NCBI RefSeq assembly: GCF_009193255.1
Contig: NZ_WACG01000001.1
Span: forward strand, 868,001-932,000
Length of the DNA stretch: 64,000 bases
Direction of reading: 5' to 3'
DNA from: Arthrobacter koreensis
GTDB taxonomy: Bacteria; Actinomycetota; Actinomycetes; Actinomycetales; Micrococcaceae
Position numbers and translations under genes: made by a program. Under the pieces are notes generated by a model that did no database searches, was not told the origin of the DNA, and saw only the letters and a list, made by a program, of their open reading frames with translations. Of the stretch, positions 15,440-25,499 are shown piece by piece; within the stretch, counting starts at the first letter, position 1; each line of letters opens with the position of its first letter.

Positions 15440-18400
15440 GGCTTTCCGGGCTCGGTGTCGGCAATGGGGCTCGGGGTACCGAAGCGGTGGGCCGTAATAC
15501 TGATCGCCTGTTCGTGCAGGAACGGCAGCAGTTCAACCCTTCCCGATTCGGTGACCGGCTGCGCATAAACCGCACAGTCCGGCCGCCCGCCAAGGGCCGC
15601 TGCCAATGCCCTGCGGTCTCCGCCCAGCAACCGGATCCGGGACGGAGGGGCGTCCGCTGTTCCCATCCGGGACAGCCATTCGGCGTCATTTTCAACCGCG
15701 ACGGAACAGGAGAAAGCGGCCAGGACAGCGGTAATACCCGGAGCCAACGCATCCGGAACCGAGACCGTGACGTGGGATTCCGCCAGCAGTGCCGCCGAGA
15801 GGACGCGCAGCACGGACGCTTGCGGTTCGGATTCCGCGAGCCGGACGTGGACGGGAACCGGCAGGTAGCGGAAGAGGTTCCGTTCCGCACTGAGACCGGA
15901 GACGTCTCGGACCTGGCCGTATTCGGCCGCCCAGGCTGCGGCGTCGGACGCAGCTGCCCGGTGCAGGAAGGCGAGGTCCGAACTGGGAAGCACTGATGCG
16001 CCGCCGGCTTGGTCCAGCAGGGTGCGGACCTTGTCCCCCGGAGCCGCGTCTGCCGTGGAGGGCGCAGTGCTCCAGCTGCCCAGTCCCAGCAGGTAGTTGG
16101 GGCCGCCCGCCTTGGTTCCGGCCCCCACCGAGGACTTCTTCCATCCGCCGAAGGGCTGCCTGCGGACAATTGCGCCGGTGATTCCACGGTTGACGTAGAG
16201 GTTCCCCGCTTCAACCGCCCCCGTCCACCAGCGGATCTCTTCCGGGTCCAGCGAATGCAGTCCGGCGGTGAGGCCGTAGTCCACCTGGTTCTGCAGCCGG
16301 ACTGCATCCTCAAGCGTGTCTGCCCGCATCACGCCCAGTACCGGGCCGAAGTACTCGGTGAGGTGGAACTCCGAGCCCGGCTGTACCCCGGCACGGATTC
16401 CCGGGGACCAAAGCCGTCCCTCGGCGTCGAGCTTTTGGGGCTGGAGCACCCAGGTCTCCCCAGCGCCCAGTTCGGTGAGTCCGCGCAGCAGTTTGCCGGC
16501 AGCAGGTTCAATGACGGGCCCCATTTGTGTCCGGGGGTCCTCCGGCTGCCCCACTACGAGGGACTGGACGGCGTCCAGCAGCTGGTGGTGGAAACGGCGG
16601 GACTCAGCCACGGAGCCCACCAGGATCACCAGTGAGGCTGCCGAACACTTCTGCCCGGCGTGCCCGAACGCTGACGCCGCCACGTCACGGGCGGCGAGGT
16701 CGAAGTCTGCGCTGGGGGTCACCACAATGGCGTTCTTGCCCGACGTTTCTGCCAGCAGCTCAAGGTCGGGGCGGAAGGAGCGGAACAGTTCAGCAGTTTC
16801 GTAGGCGCCGGTCAGGATGACCCGGTCCACTGCCGGATGGGAAATGAGTTCGCGGCCCAGCTCGGACTCGCCCAGCTGCACGAAGCGCAGGACGTCCCTG
16901 GGCACGCCGGCTTCCCACAGCGCTTCCGCCAGTACCGCCCCGCACCGTGCTGCCGGTCCTGCCGGCTTGAGGATCACGGATGAGCCTGCCGCCAAAGCCG
17001 CCAGCGTTGAACCGGCCGGGATTGCCACCGGGAAGTTCCACGGCGGCGTGACGAGCGTGAGGCGGGCTGGATGGAACCGCGCGCCGTCGACGGCGTCCAG
17101 TTCACGCGCCCGCTCGGCGTAGTAGCGGGCGAAGTCGATGGCCTCGGATACCTCGGGATCGCCCTGGTCCAAGGTCTTGCCCGCCTCGGCCGCCATGACT
17201 TCGAGCAGCTGGGCGCGCCGGGCTTCCAGGATGTCCCCGGCCCGGTGCAGGATCTCCGCGCGTCCGGTTCCGCCGAGGGCTGCCCAGTTCTCCTGGGCGG
17301 TCACCGCACCGTTCAGGAGTTCGTCGAGCTGCTCTTCGGTTACCACCCGCGATGCAGAGACGAGCTCACGCCCGAGGTCCGATCCGGGTACCCGGGACAG
17401 GACGTCCCGGCCCCAGCCGCGGTTGGCAGGCAGGGAAGGATCCGTGTCCGGGGTGTTCGCGAATTCGTCCGGCCCGGGCTCGGGTGCCCGGGTACGGTCC
17501 TGCTGGCGGCGGGGAGCCGGAACGCTGCTGTCCACCGCGGTCAGGGAGTCGAGGAAGCGCTGCTTCTCGCGCTCGAACAGTGTTTCTTCGTCCGCCAGGT
17601 CGAAGACGGCGGACATGTAGTTCTCACTGCTGGCGCCTTCCTCCAGCCGCCGCACCAGGTAGGCGATGGCGACGTCGAACTCCTGCGGGTGCACTACCGG
17701 GGTGTACAGCAGCAGTGAACCGACTTCCTTCCGGACCACCTCTGCCTGTGCGGCTGCCATTCCGAGCAGCATTTCGACGTCGATCCCGTCCCGGACTCCG
17801 CGGGCGCCGGCGAGCAGCCAGGCGTAGGCGATGTCAAAGAGGTTGTGGCCGGCGACGCCGATGCGGACGTTGCGGATTTGCTCCGGGTGCAGGGAGTAGT
17901 CCAGGACGCGCTTGTAGTTCGTGTCCGTTTCGAGCTTCGAACCCCAGGTGGCCAGGGGCCATCCGTGCAGGGATGCCTCCACCTGTTCCATGGGGAGGTT
18001 GGCCCCCTTGACCAGCCGGACCTTGACGGGGGCACCTCCGGCGGCGCAGCGGGCGGCGGCAAAGTCCTGGAGCTGCTGCATGGCTGCCAGCGCGTCCGGC
18101 AGGTAGGCCTGCAGGACCAGTCCGGCTTCGAGGTTGTGGAACTCCGGACGGGAGAGCAGTTCCATGAAGACCGCCATGGTCAGTTCAAGGTCCTTGTACT
18201 CCTCCATGTCCAGGTTTATGAACTTGGGGCGGGGAGATTCGGCGGCGAGCCGGTACAGCGGGGCGAGGGTTTCCGCCACATCGGCGACGGCTTCGTCAAA
18301 GGCCCACGGGGCGTGCGGCGCCACGGTGGAGGAGACTTTGATGCTGACGTAGTCCACGTCGCTGCGTTCCAGCAGCCTGCGGGTGCCTTCCAGCCGGCGT

Positions 18401-18912
18401 TCGGCTTCCCGGCGTCCCAGCACCGCTTCTCCGAGCAGGTTCATGTTCAGCCGCACGCCGTCACGGCGCAGCCGGACGATGGACTGGCCGAGGCGCTCCT
18501 CGGAAGCGTCGATGATCAGGTGGCCTACCATCCTGCGCAGTGCCCGGCGGGCTGCGGGCACCACTACGGAAGGAACAGCCGGCCCCAGCACTCCGCCGGT
18601 GCGTACGGCGGCTTTCAGGTACCAGGGCAGGAAGTCCGGAACCCGGGGGGCGAGCGTGGCGAGGTTGCGGGCAGCGACCTGCAGGTCTTCGGGGCGGATG
18701 ACCCCGTCAACGAAGCCGACCGTGAAGCCGAGGCCGCCGGGGTCTTTGAGGATTCCGGCCAGCTGCGCGGCAGAGGCGTCCACTTCGAGAGTGGACGCCT
18801 CTGCGAGCCAGGTGCGGACCAGCTGGATCGTTTCCTCTGCGAGGTGGGCAGATTCGGGATCGGAGCTGTAGTGGGCATCATTGCCGGGGTGTGGCGATGT
18901 GGTGTGGGTCAT
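15436..18912 (-). CDS. putA: Bifunctional proline dehydrogenase / P5C dehydrogenase
   Basis: A 1158-residue enzyme that oxidises proline to pyrroline-5-carboxylate with FAD and then to glutamate with NAD. The proline dehydrogenase barrel spans about residues 90-440 (DYVSIKVSS, FINLDMEEYKDLELT, VRLVKGAN). The aldehyde dehydrogenase domain spans about 500-960, with general base Glu722 (LLAETSGKNA) and nucleophile Cys756 (GHAGQKCSAAS). A C-terminal domain (about 970-1158) follows, as in long PutA forms. There is no N-terminal ribbon-helix-helix, so it does not repress its own gene as the E. coli protein does. GGGAGG abuts the ATG directly, an unusually tight spacing. Confidence 0.95.
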   Translation of the reverse strand: MTHTTSPHPGNDAHYSSDPESAHLAEETIQLVRTWLAEASTLEVDASAAQLAGILKDPGGLGFTVGFVDGVIRPEDLQVAARNLATLAPRVPDFLPWYLKAAVRTGGVLGPAVPSVVVPAARRALRRMVGHLIIDASEERLGQSIVRLRRDGVRLNMNLLGEAVLGRREAERRLEGTRRLLERSDVDYVSIKVSSTVAPHAPWAFDEAVADVAETLAPLYRLAAESPRPKFINLDMEEYKDLELTMAVFMELLSRPEFHNLEAGLVLQAYLPDALAAMQQLQDFAAARCAAGGAPVKVRLVKGANLPMEQVEASLHGWPLATWGSKLETDTNYKRVLDYSLHPEQIRNVRIGVAGHNLFDIAYAWLLAGARGVRDGIDVEMLLGMAAAQAEVVRKEVGSLLLYTPVVHPQEFDVAIAYLVRRLEEGASSENYMSAVFDLADEETLFEREKQRFLDSLTAVDSSVPAPRRQQDRTRAPEPGPDEFANTPDTDPSLPANRGWGRDVLSRVPGSDLGRELVSASRVVTEEQLDELLNGAVTAQENWAALGGTGRAEILHRAGDILEARRAQLLEVMAAEAGKTLDQGDPEVSEAIDFARYYAERARELDAVDGARFHPARLTLVTPPWNFPVAIPAGSTLAALAAGSSVILKPAGPAARCGAVLAEALWEAGVPRDVLRFVQLGESELGRELISHPAVDRVILTGAYETAELFRSFRPDLELLAETSGKNAIVVTPSADFDLAARDVAASAFGHAGQKCSAASLVILVGSVAESRRFHHQLLDAVQSLVVGQPEDPRTQMGPVIEPAAGKLLRGLTELGAGETWVLQPQKLDAEGRLWSPGIRAGVQPGSEFHLTEYFGPVLGVMRADTLEDAVRLQNQVDYGLTAGLHSLDPEEIRWWTGAVEAGNLYVNRGITGAIVRRQPFGGWKKSSVGAGTKAGGPNYLLGLGSWSTAPSTADAAPGDKVRTLLDQAGGASVLPSSDLAFLHRAAASDAAAWAAEYGQVRDVSGLSAERNLFRYLPVPVHVRLAESEPQASVLRVLSAALLAESHVTVSVPDALAPGITAVLAAFSCSVAVENDAEWLSRMGTADAPPSRIRLLGGDRRALAAALGGRPDCAVYAQPVTESGRVELLPFLHEQAISITAHRFGTPSPIADTEPGKP

Positions 18913-18994
18913 CCTCCCAGTATTGGAGTCTTTCCTCCTGACGGGAAGGGGTTACCGGTTTCACCTGCGGTTATGTTCCTCCGCGCCGCACAGG

Positions 18995-19498
18995 TCAGGC
19001 CTGCGGGTACGCTCCGTACTGCGGGGCGCCGGCGTCGTAACGGGCACCTTCCGGCTTGCTCGGCATCAGGGCCAGCACCAGGAGGGCGAGTCCACCGAGG
19101 CCCGGAACCAGGGCCAGAAGGAACAGCCAGCCGGTGAAGCCGCCGTCGTGCAGGCGGCGCACGGTCAACGCGATGCCCGGCACCAGGGTGGCCAGGCCCC
19201 AGAGTCCGATCAGCGCGTAGGGGAATAGAAAGCTGGTGCCCTCCAGCTCTCCGGTCACCGTGTTCACGCTGCCAACAGCGGCAGTGATGGTCCAAATGCC
19301 CAGCACGGTGAGAACTACCGCGTTCACCAGCGTCCACCACCAGTACTCGCTGCGGCTCGCGCGGCCGGAAAACGTGGCGTACTTCTTGAAAAAGCGCTTG
19401 ACGGCGTCGCCGATCCCGGCTCCGTAAAGCGGCTGGGACAGGTCCGTGGCGCCGGGCTGGCTCGGCGCGTACGGGTTGGATGCAGAGTGCTGTGACAT
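18995..19498 (-). CDS. DUF805 family membrane protein
   Basis: A 167-residue membrane protein. The N-terminal 40 residues are polar (MSQHSASNPYAPSQPGATD). Then the family signature FKKYATFSGRASRSEYWWWTL precedes four hydrophobic segments, with the conserved RRLHDGGFTGWLFL loop. DUF805 proteins are small bacterial inner-membrane proteins of unknown role. The start ATG 19498 has AGGGGGAA 7 bases upstream; the extension to 19618 is rejected. Single gene. Confidence 0.88.
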   Translation of the reverse strand: MSQHSASNPYAPSQPGATDLSQPLYGAGIGDAVKRFFKKYATFSGRASRSEYWWWTLVNAVVLTVLGIWTITAAVGSVNTVTGELEGTSFLFPYALIGLWGLATLVPGIALTVRRLHDGGFTGWLFLLALVPGLGGLALLVLALMPSKPEGARYDAGAPQYGAYPQA

Positions 19499-19700
19499 GT
19501 TGGTGTTCCCCCTGTAGCTGATAAGTGAAGGCCGCTTAGTATTTGTGCGACCGAACGGATAATAGCCGACGAACGGGGCACCGTCGAGACAGTTTTCGCA
19601 GGTCAGAGCGGGCGTCAAGAACGCGCTGACCTAGAGGGATTCTGCAGCCGTGCCGACCCTTCCCGGTGCGGAGAGCTGCGTCCCGGAACCCGCAGTCATG

Positions 19701-19740
19701 GCAGGACCCCGCCGGCCCTGGCGGGCCGGCGGGGTCCTGC
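19701..19740. terminator. Strong hairpin after the PRC-barrel gene
   Basis: An 18-bp perfect stem (19701-19718 with 19723-19740) with a 4-base loop lies 41 bases beyond the stop of the minus-strand PRC-barrel gene. There is no clear T-tract on the minus strand, but stem strength and position support a transcription end. Confidence 0.7.
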
Positions 19741-19781
19741 TTGATGAGCCGGTGGTTCCGGCCTCCGTCATCCGGGCGCGG

Positions 19782-20753
19782 TTAGCGTGAACTGCCCGAG
19801 CCGGAATCACCGTGGCCCGAATCGTGGCCGGAGCCGGAGGAATGGTGCCCGGTATGGCCTTCGGTGGACGCGGAGCGCCCGGAGGCGTCTTCCACCTCAC
19901 TCTCGATCCGCTCCTTGCGGACTTCCTCGGACACGTTTTCCTGCCCCGTGACCGTTTCGGTGTCCAGCCGCACCCGCTCCACCGGTTCGGTGTGCTTGTG
20001 GACTACGGGCTCCTCGGCATGCAGCGTGACTTCGTATTCGTCTTCGCGCATCTCAGGGCCGCGCATCGCAGCTTCACGGTTGGCCTCCGTGATCGGCTCC
20101 CGCTCGATCACCACTTCCTCATGACTGACCGGCACCTGGGTGGTGACCGTCTCCGTCACGGTGTACTTACGCAGCCGGGCCCTGCCGGTTTCGCGGCGTT
20201 CGGTTCCAACCTCCAGCTGCTCTTCCGAACGGGTCATTGCCTCGTCGATTCCCGCACCGGAGGAGAATCCGGCGGTACCAGCACGCCCGGATTCTGAGCC
20301 GGCCCCTGCGCCGGAATCGTCAACCAGGCCGCTGCGCCCCCGGTCCGTGCCGGAAAGGGTCTCCGTGTCGGACTCGATGAGGGTGTCAGTGCCGGCACCC
20401 GCACTGCGCGTATCTGCGTCCGACGTTCCGTCGTCGTACGTGAAGCCGTAGTAGCGGTAGAGCGTTACTTCCTCCTCCGCACTAATGGAGCCGTCGCTGT
20501 CGATCTGCGGCGCGTTCTTCACCTCGTCCTTGGAGTAGGGCACAAGCACATCGACGCCTTCAACGCTGGCCTCGCTCAGCGGAACGAAGGTCTCGTTCGT
20601 TCCGAACAAGCCGGTGTTCACCGTGACCCAGGCCGGTTCGTTGGTTTGGTCATCGAGGTAGAACGTTCCCACTGACCCGATTTTGTCGCCGTTGGGACCA
20701 AGAACGTTCCCCGAAGCGGCCATGAGTCCTTCGACTTGCTCGTTGCTGATCAT
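19782..20753 (-). CDS. PRC-barrel and DUF2382 stress-response protein
   Basis: A 323-residue soluble protein. The N-terminal PRC-barrel (about residues 8-75: GNVLGPNGDKIGSVGTFYLDD, WVTVNTGLFG) is followed by an acidic Ser/Thr/Asp/Gly-rich linker (about 105-180), the charged DUF2382/YsnF-like domain (about 190-290: RLRKYTVTETVTTQVPVSHE, VIEREPI) and a low-complexity His/Ser/Gly tail (about 295-323). Such proteins are linked to general stress in Actinobacteria and Firmicutes, with unknown biochemical role. GAAGGAGAA stands before ATG 20753, so the longer frame to 20804 is rejected. Confidence 0.88.
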   Translation of the reverse strand: MISNEQVEGLMAASGNVLGPNGDKIGSVGTFYLDDQTNEPAWVTVNTGLFGTNETFVPLSEASVEGVDVLVPYSKDEVKNAPQIDSDGSISAEEEVTLYRYYGFTYDDGTSDADTRSAGAGTDTLIESDTETLSGTDRGRSGLVDDSGAGAGSESGRAGTAGFSSGAGIDEAMTRSEEQLEVGTERRETGRARLRKYTVTETVTTQVPVSHEEVVIEREPITEANREAAMRGPEMREDEYEVTLHAEEPVVHKHTEPVERVRLDTETVTGQENVSEEVRKERIESEVEDASGRSASTEGHTGHHSSGSGHDSGHGDSGSGSSR

Positions 20754-21077
20754 CGTTTTCTCCTTCGGCAGCGAATCTGCGCCGGGGTCCGGCACAGCGA
20801 TCACGATTCACGAGCCGGGATCCTTCGGAGCAGCTTCCGCCCGCAGCTCCCCGAACACCGTGCCGGGCAGATACCCGCCCGCGCGGCTGTACCGTTTCAC
20901 CGGCACCGGTTCCGGCTCCTCTGGCCATTCTTCGGCCGGGCCTGAATTGCCAAGCCTACTTATTATTCCACTGCCTGCATGCGAGCAGCGTCAAGAGAAA
21001 ACCGGGCTCATCCGAAAAGCCCTGCCGAGGAGGAGCGGGAAGGCACCAGGCGGGCCTCCGGTGTGGGAAAGGGGAGG
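20754..21077. other. Intergenic region upstream of the PRC-barrel gene
   Basis: These 324 bases contain no convincing gene. On the minus strand TTGACG (20994-20989) and TGGAAT (20970-20965) with an 18-base spacer could be a promoter for the PRC-barrel gene, leaving a leader of about 200 bases. I see no riboswitch-like structure or further repeat. Confidence 0.35.
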
Positions 21078-22766
21078 CTAGAGCGAATCCTGGAGGGACT
21101 CCCGGACCTGCTTGCGCAGGACCTTGCCCAGCATGGACTTGGGCAGTTCCTCGATCGCCACGATCCGGCGGGGAACCTTGTAGGGGGTGAGGCGTTCCCG
21201 GCAGAAGGCGCGCAGTGCCTGCTCATCCAGCTCGGTGTCCGGCTGCATCACGACGGCGGCAACCACCTGCTCTCCGCCGGTGCCGCGGGACAGGCCCACC
21301 ACTGCTGCGTCTGCGACTGACTGGTTGCTGCGGAGCACTTCCTCCACCTCGGACGGGGAGACGTTAAAACCGCCCGTGATGATGAGTTCCTTGCGCCGGT
21401 CCACCACCTTCACGAACCCGTCCTCGTCCACCGTGACGATGTCCCCGGTGCGAAGCCAGCCGTCTTCCGTCAGGATCTCTGCGGTTTCCTCCGGGTTGTT
21501 CCAGTAACCGGAGAACACCTGCGGGCCGCTGATCAGCAGCTCGCCCGGCTCGCCCTGCGGAACATCACGGCCCAGGTCTTCGGGATCCGCAACCCGCATG
21601 AGGGTGCTGGGGAAAGGCACGCCGATGGTTCCGTTGCGGCGGGTCTCCGCGAACGGATTACCGAGGGCCACCGGCGAAGATTCGGTGAGTCCGTAGCCTT
21701 CCACCAGCAGGCCGCCGGAGACCTCTTCCCAGATTTCGACGGTCTTCGCGGACAATGTCATGGCACCGGAAATGGCGAAGCGGATGGTGGAGATGTCGAT
21801 TCCGCGCTTTTTGGACTCGATTGCCACCTTCTCGTAGATCGGCGGCACGGCACAGAAGACGGTAGGCCTGGACTTCCTGGCAGCGTCCAGGACCAGGTCG
21901 ACGTCGAATTTCGGGAAGAGCACCAGCCGTGAACCCGTGAGCATCGCGAACGTCAGGTAGAGGGTCAGGCCGAAAGCATGGAACATCGGCAGGACGCCGT
22001 AGATGACTTCCTCGCCCTCCTTGGCTCCGTGCATCCAGGCCTGTCCCTGCAGGGCGTTCGAGCGGAGGTTGTAATGCGTGAGCATGACACCCTTGGGGAT
22101 TCCGGTGGTGCCGGAGGTGTACTGCAGCGCAGCGAGGTCCTGCACGGACGGCTTGGGGTGCTGCGGGTCGACCGGATCGTTGGCGAGCAGCTTTTCCCAG
22201 GGAATCGTGTTCTCGGTCTTGGTGGTCAGACCGGCAAGGGTTCGGCGGATCGACGGGATCGGCAGCCGAAGGCCAATCCGCTTCAGGCGCGGCATGGCCT
22301 TGGTGATGTCCACGGAAATGATGCTGGGTACCGCAAGGTCATCCGGGAAGTCCTGGACCTTCTCCACGGCCTTGTCCCACACGACGGCAACCTGCGCACC
22401 GTGGTTCTCGAACTGGTGGCGCAGTTCGCGCTCCGTGTAGAGCGGGTTGTGCCCCACGACGACGCCGCCGAGGCGCAGCACCGCGTAGAACGCGATGAGG
22501 TACTGCGGGCAGTTGGGCAGGATGATTGCCACCCGGTGGCCCTTCCGGACGCCCAGCCTGCGCAGCCCTTCAGCGGCGCGGTTGATCTGGTCGCCCAGCT
22601 GCGTATAGGTGGTCTCGGCACCGAAGAACTCCAGTGCCACCTTCGGCCCGAACCGCGCCACCGCGTCTTCCACCATGGAGGTGAGGGATTCGGTGGGCAG
22701 TTCGATTTCTGCCGGTACACCGGGCTGGTAGTGCTTTACCCACAGCGGTTCCTGGGCAGCGGTCAT
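21078..22766 (-). CDS. fadD: Long-chain fatty acid-CoA ligase
   Basis: A 562-residue AMP-forming ligase that makes fatty acyl-CoA. The P-loop LQYTSGTTGIPKGVMLTH is near residues 213-230, GYGLTESSPVALGNP near 350, the hinge TGDIVTVDEDGF near 442 and PKSMLGKVLRK near 543. The fatty-acid-binding region and length match FadD enzymes rather than short-chain ligases. AAGGAG lies 8 bases before ATG 22766, and TATAGT upstream may be a -10 box. The gene is alone but followed in the same direction, after the intergenic region, by stress genes; no beta-oxidation gene is adjacent. Confidence 0.9.
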   Translation of the reverse strand: MTAAQEPLWVKHYQPGVPAEIELPTESLTSMVEDAVARFGPKVALEFFGAETTYTQLGDQINRAAEGLRRLGVRKGHRVAIILPNCPQYLIAFYAVLRLGGVVVGHNPLYTERELRHQFENHGAQVAVVWDKAVEKVQDFPDDLAVPSIISVDITKAMPRLKRIGLRLPIPSIRRTLAGLTTKTENTIPWEKLLANDPVDPQHPKPSVQDLAALQYTSGTTGIPKGVMLTHYNLRSNALQGQAWMHGAKEGEEVIYGVLPMFHAFGLTLYLTFAMLTGSRLVLFPKFDVDLVLDAARKSRPTVFCAVPPIYEKVAIESKKRGIDISTIRFAISGAMTLSAKTVEIWEEVSGGLLVEGYGLTESSPVALGNPFAETRRNGTIGVPFPSTLMRVADPEDLGRDVPQGEPGELLISGPQVFSGYWNNPEETAEILTEDGWLRTGDIVTVDEDGFVKVVDRRKELIITGGFNVSPSEVEEVLRSNQSVADAAVVGLSRGTGGEQVVAAVVMQPDTELDEQALRAFCRERLTPYKVPRRIVAIEELPKSMLGKVLRKQVRESLQDSL

Positions 22767-22845
22767 GGACGGAGCTCCTTAGGTTCGGTACTTTCGACTA
22801 TATTCCAGTCACCGCATAGGTAGGGAAAGCACCGGGAACTCCGGA

Positions 22846-23802
22846 CTATTCTGCCGCGAGCCCTCCCAGGTACCGCGCCAGCTGGCGCGGAGCGGACACC
22901 GGGGCCGCGGCGTCGACCACCGCGTTGTAGTTGGTGTTGGTGTTCACGTCATAGGTCAGAACCCGGCCGTCAGCCGCTTCGATGAATTCAATGCCGCAGA
23001 CCTCCAGGTTCATCCGCCGGGCGAACTCCTCGTACCGGCTGATGATCGGGTGGTCGAATCCTTCCCGCAGGCTGAACAGCTGGGTATCCGGATCCGGCGC
23101 AATGGATGCTCCGGGCGGCATGATGGGCGTGCCGGTGGCCGGATCGATGGCGCAGGCGTCCGCGGGGCAGAGCTGGAAGCCCCCGCGGGCAGTGTCGGCG
23201 CGGATGGCGTAGACGAACTTCCCGCCGACGAGTTCCACCCGGCTGATGGACGGTTCAGCCGCCTGGATGAATTCCTGCACCAGGGTGATGCCGTCCTGCG
23301 GTTCCTCGAATTCGTCGGAGGCGACGTAGTCGGCAAGCTCTCCGTGCGATTCGAACTTGCGCACCCCCAGTCCCTTGCCGCCCTGGTTGTGCTTCAGGAT
23401 GAACGGCACCGGGAATTCCTTGGCCGCGGCCAGGATCTGGTTCCGGCCAATCGCGGCCACGGTGCGGGGCGTCTCAATGCCTGCAGCGCGCAGCGCGGTG
23501 AGCTGGTCCACCTTGCTCATCTCAAGTTCCAGCACGCGGCGGCCGTTGACGGTGCGGCGGCCGTGCGCCTCCAGCCAGGCGAGGACTGCCCGGGCGTAGT
23601 CCTTGGAAAGACCGTGCCCGCGGGTGTGCGAGGAAGCGCTGATCCGGGACCAGAAGATGCCTTCCGGCGGCGCTGAATCCAGGTCCAGGACGCCGTCGGT
23701 CAGCAGCCATTCATGCACCTCAACACCCTCGGCCTCAAAGGCCTTGGCGAAGGGCGGGAACCACTCCGGATTCTCATGCAGGGCGTAAACGGGCAGTGCC
23801 AT
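22846..23802 (-). CDS. ATP-grasp family protein, RimK-like
   Basis: A 318-residue ATP-dependent carboxylate-amine/thiol ligase-like protein. Conserved ATP-grasp features are FPVPFILKHNQGGKGLGVRKF (about 139-160), VQEFIQAAEPSISRVELVGGKFVYAIRAD (about 188-216) and a metal-binding end, CGIEFIEAADGRVLTYDVNTNTNYN (about 272-297). The acceptor is unknown; RimK relatives add amino acids to peptides or small molecules. ATG 23802 has GAAAGG 8 bases upstream, so the extension to 23889 is rejected. It stands 37 bases after abgT on the same strand, possibly in one transcript with the AbgT transporter and M20 hydrolase. Confidence 0.82.
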   Translation of the reverse strand: MALPVYALHENPEWFPPFAKAFEAEGVEVHEWLLTDGVLDLDSAPPEGIFWSRISASSHTRGHGLSKDYARAVLAWLEAHGRRTVNGRRVLELEMSKVDQLTALRAAGIETPRTVAAIGRNQILAAAKEFPVPFILKHNQGGKGLGVRKFESHGELADYVASDEFEEPQDGITLVQEFIQAAEPSISRVELVGGKFVYAIRADTARGGFQLCPADACAIDPATGTPIMPPGASIAPDPDTQLFSLREGFDHPIISRYEEFARRMNLEVCGIEFIEAADGRVLTYDVNTNTNYNAVVDAAAPVSAPRQLARYLGGLAAE

Positions 23803-23839
23803 GGGGAGGCCTTTCACGAGCGTTGGACGGAATGGAAGC

Positions 23840-25414
23840 CTACTGGATGAAGATGCCGTTGCCCGGGCCGAGGGGCAGATCAAAGACATAAAAGACCGTC
23901 AGCACTGCCACCCAGGCCACCCAGAACACCACGGTGAACGGCAGCATCCGGGAGATGACCGTGCCCAGGCCGGCGGACGGCTCGTAGCGCCGCAGCATGG
24001 TCAGCAGGACGATCATGTAGGGGTTCAGCGGTGTCAGCACCTGGGTTGCGGAATCCCCCACCCGGAACGCGGCCTGCACGAAGGCGGGCTCATACCCCAG
24101 GAGCGCGAACATGGGCACAAAGACGGCGGCCATCAGGGTCCACATCGCCGAGCCGGAAATGATGAAGAGGTTCAGCAGCGAAGCGAGCACTATGAAGGCG
24201 AGGATGGCCGGGTAGCCGGTGAGCCCAATGGATTCCAGTCCGGAGGCTCCTGCAACGGCGATCCAGTTGCCGATCCCGGACCAGTTGAACAACGCAATGA
24301 ACTGACCCAGCACAAATGCCAGGACCAGGAACCCGCTCATCTCCTTGATGGACTGGCCCATGACGCGTGGAATGTCCCGGGCGTGGGGCATGGTCCCGGT
24401 GATCCGGCCGTACACCAGGCCCGGAATCACGAACATGACAAAGACAATGAAGACGATTGAGGAGAGCAGCGGCGATGCCGGCAGGAATCCGCCGTCCTCA
24501 TTCCTCCACGGCGAATTCGGTACCAGTGCCGCCGCGGCGATGATCCCCGCAACCACGATGCCGATTCCCAGGGACCAGCGCAGGCCGCGCCGTTCCAGCG
24601 CGGACAGGTTCGGGTCCAGGGCTTCCCCGCCCGCGGGAGCCCCGTCGTCGGGATCCTCCGTCTGGCTGCGCGGCACTGACTGCCTGACCAGCCGCGGCTC
24701 AAGGACCTTGTCGATCAGGAAGCCGGCGGCAAGGATCAGCACCGCTGAGGAGGCCACGTTGAAGAAGTAGTTGGAGACCGGATTGACCGGTGAACCGGGG
24801 TTGGGCAGCGAGCCGGTCACCGCCGTCGTAATCCCGGCGAACAGGGCGTCCAGGGAGGTGACGAGCATGGAAGTGGAGTAGCCCGCCCCGGCTGCCGCGA
24901 ATCCGCCGAGCAGCCCGGCGACGGGGTGGCGTCCGGCCGCCTTGAACACCAGTGCGGCCAGCGGCGGGATCACCACAAACGCGGCGTCCGCCATGATGGA
25001 CCCGGCAACGCCCACCAGCCCGACGGCGTAGGGCAGGGCCCAGCGCGGGGCGGCGCCGAAGGCGCGGCGGATCATGGCAGCCAGCAGCCCGGACTTTTCT
25101 GCCACGCCGACCGCCAGGAGAATCGGCAGCACGGTGGCCAGCGGCGGGAAACCGAGATAGTTCTCCCCCAGCGTGGTGGTCAGCCAGCTCATGCCTTCCG
25201 CGGTAAACAGTCCGCGGATGCGGGTGGCCTCGTCGCTGCCGGGAACCGTGACGCTGACGTTTCCCCACGCCATGGCCGTGGAGGCAACCGCAACGATGCC
25301 GAAGAGCAGCAGGAAGAGGATGAACGGGTCCGGCAGTTTGTTCCCGGCCCGTTCCACGGCGGCCAGCAGCCGGTCAGTTCGGGAGGAACGGGCTGCGGCG
25401 GGTGCTGTGGTCAT
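23840..25414 (-). CDS. abgT: AbgT family transporter (p-aminobenzoyl-glutamate type)
   Basis: A 524-residue inner-membrane protein with about 12 hydrophobic segments. Family features include GNKLPDPFILFLLLFGIVA at the N-terminus, the re-entrant region AGYSTSMLVTSLDALFAGIT, the ISGSAMWTLMAAVFVPMFALLGYEPAF segment and the C-terminal LTPLNPYMIVLLTMLRRY. AbgT proteins take up p-aminobenzoyl-glutamate, or in some species export sulfonamides. The M20 amidohydrolase directly upstream fits the uptake-and-cleavage reading. GAAGGA is 6 bases before ATG 25414. Confidence 0.9.
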   Translation of the reverse strand: MTTAPAAARSSRTDRLLAAVERAGNKLPDPFILFLLLFGIVAVASTAMAWGNVSVTVPGSDEATRIRGLFTAEGMSWLTTTLGENYLGFPPLATVLPILLAVGVAEKSGLLAAMIRRAFGAAPRWALPYAVGLVGVAGSIMADAAFVVIPPLAALVFKAAGRHPVAGLLGGFAAAGAGYSTSMLVTSLDALFAGITTAVTGSLPNPGSPVNPVSNYFFNVASSAVLILAAGFLIDKVLEPRLVRQSVPRSQTEDPDDGAPAGGEALDPNLSALERRGLRWSLGIGIVVAGIIAAAALVPNSPWRNEDGGFLPASPLLSSIVFIVFVMFVIPGLVYGRITGTMPHARDIPRVMGQSIKEMSGFLVLAFVLGQFIALFNWSGIGNWIAVAGASGLESIGLTGYPAILAFIVLASLLNLFIISGSAMWTLMAAVFVPMFALLGYEPAFVQAAFRVGDSATQVLTPLNPYMIVLLTMLRRYEPSAGLGTVISRMLPFTVVFWVAWVAVLTVFYVFDLPLGPGNGIFIQ

Positions 25415-25499
25415 GGAGCGTCCTTCGGAGAGTGCGGATCCTTAAGGCGGGGTTCCCCGTCCGGCGGGCACCGGCCCGGCGGGTATTTCCGTGGGGCGG

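Noticed and set aside
17845-19137. A 430-residue plus-strand frame opposite putA
   Set aside because: Antisense shadow; the PutA motifs fix the coding strand.
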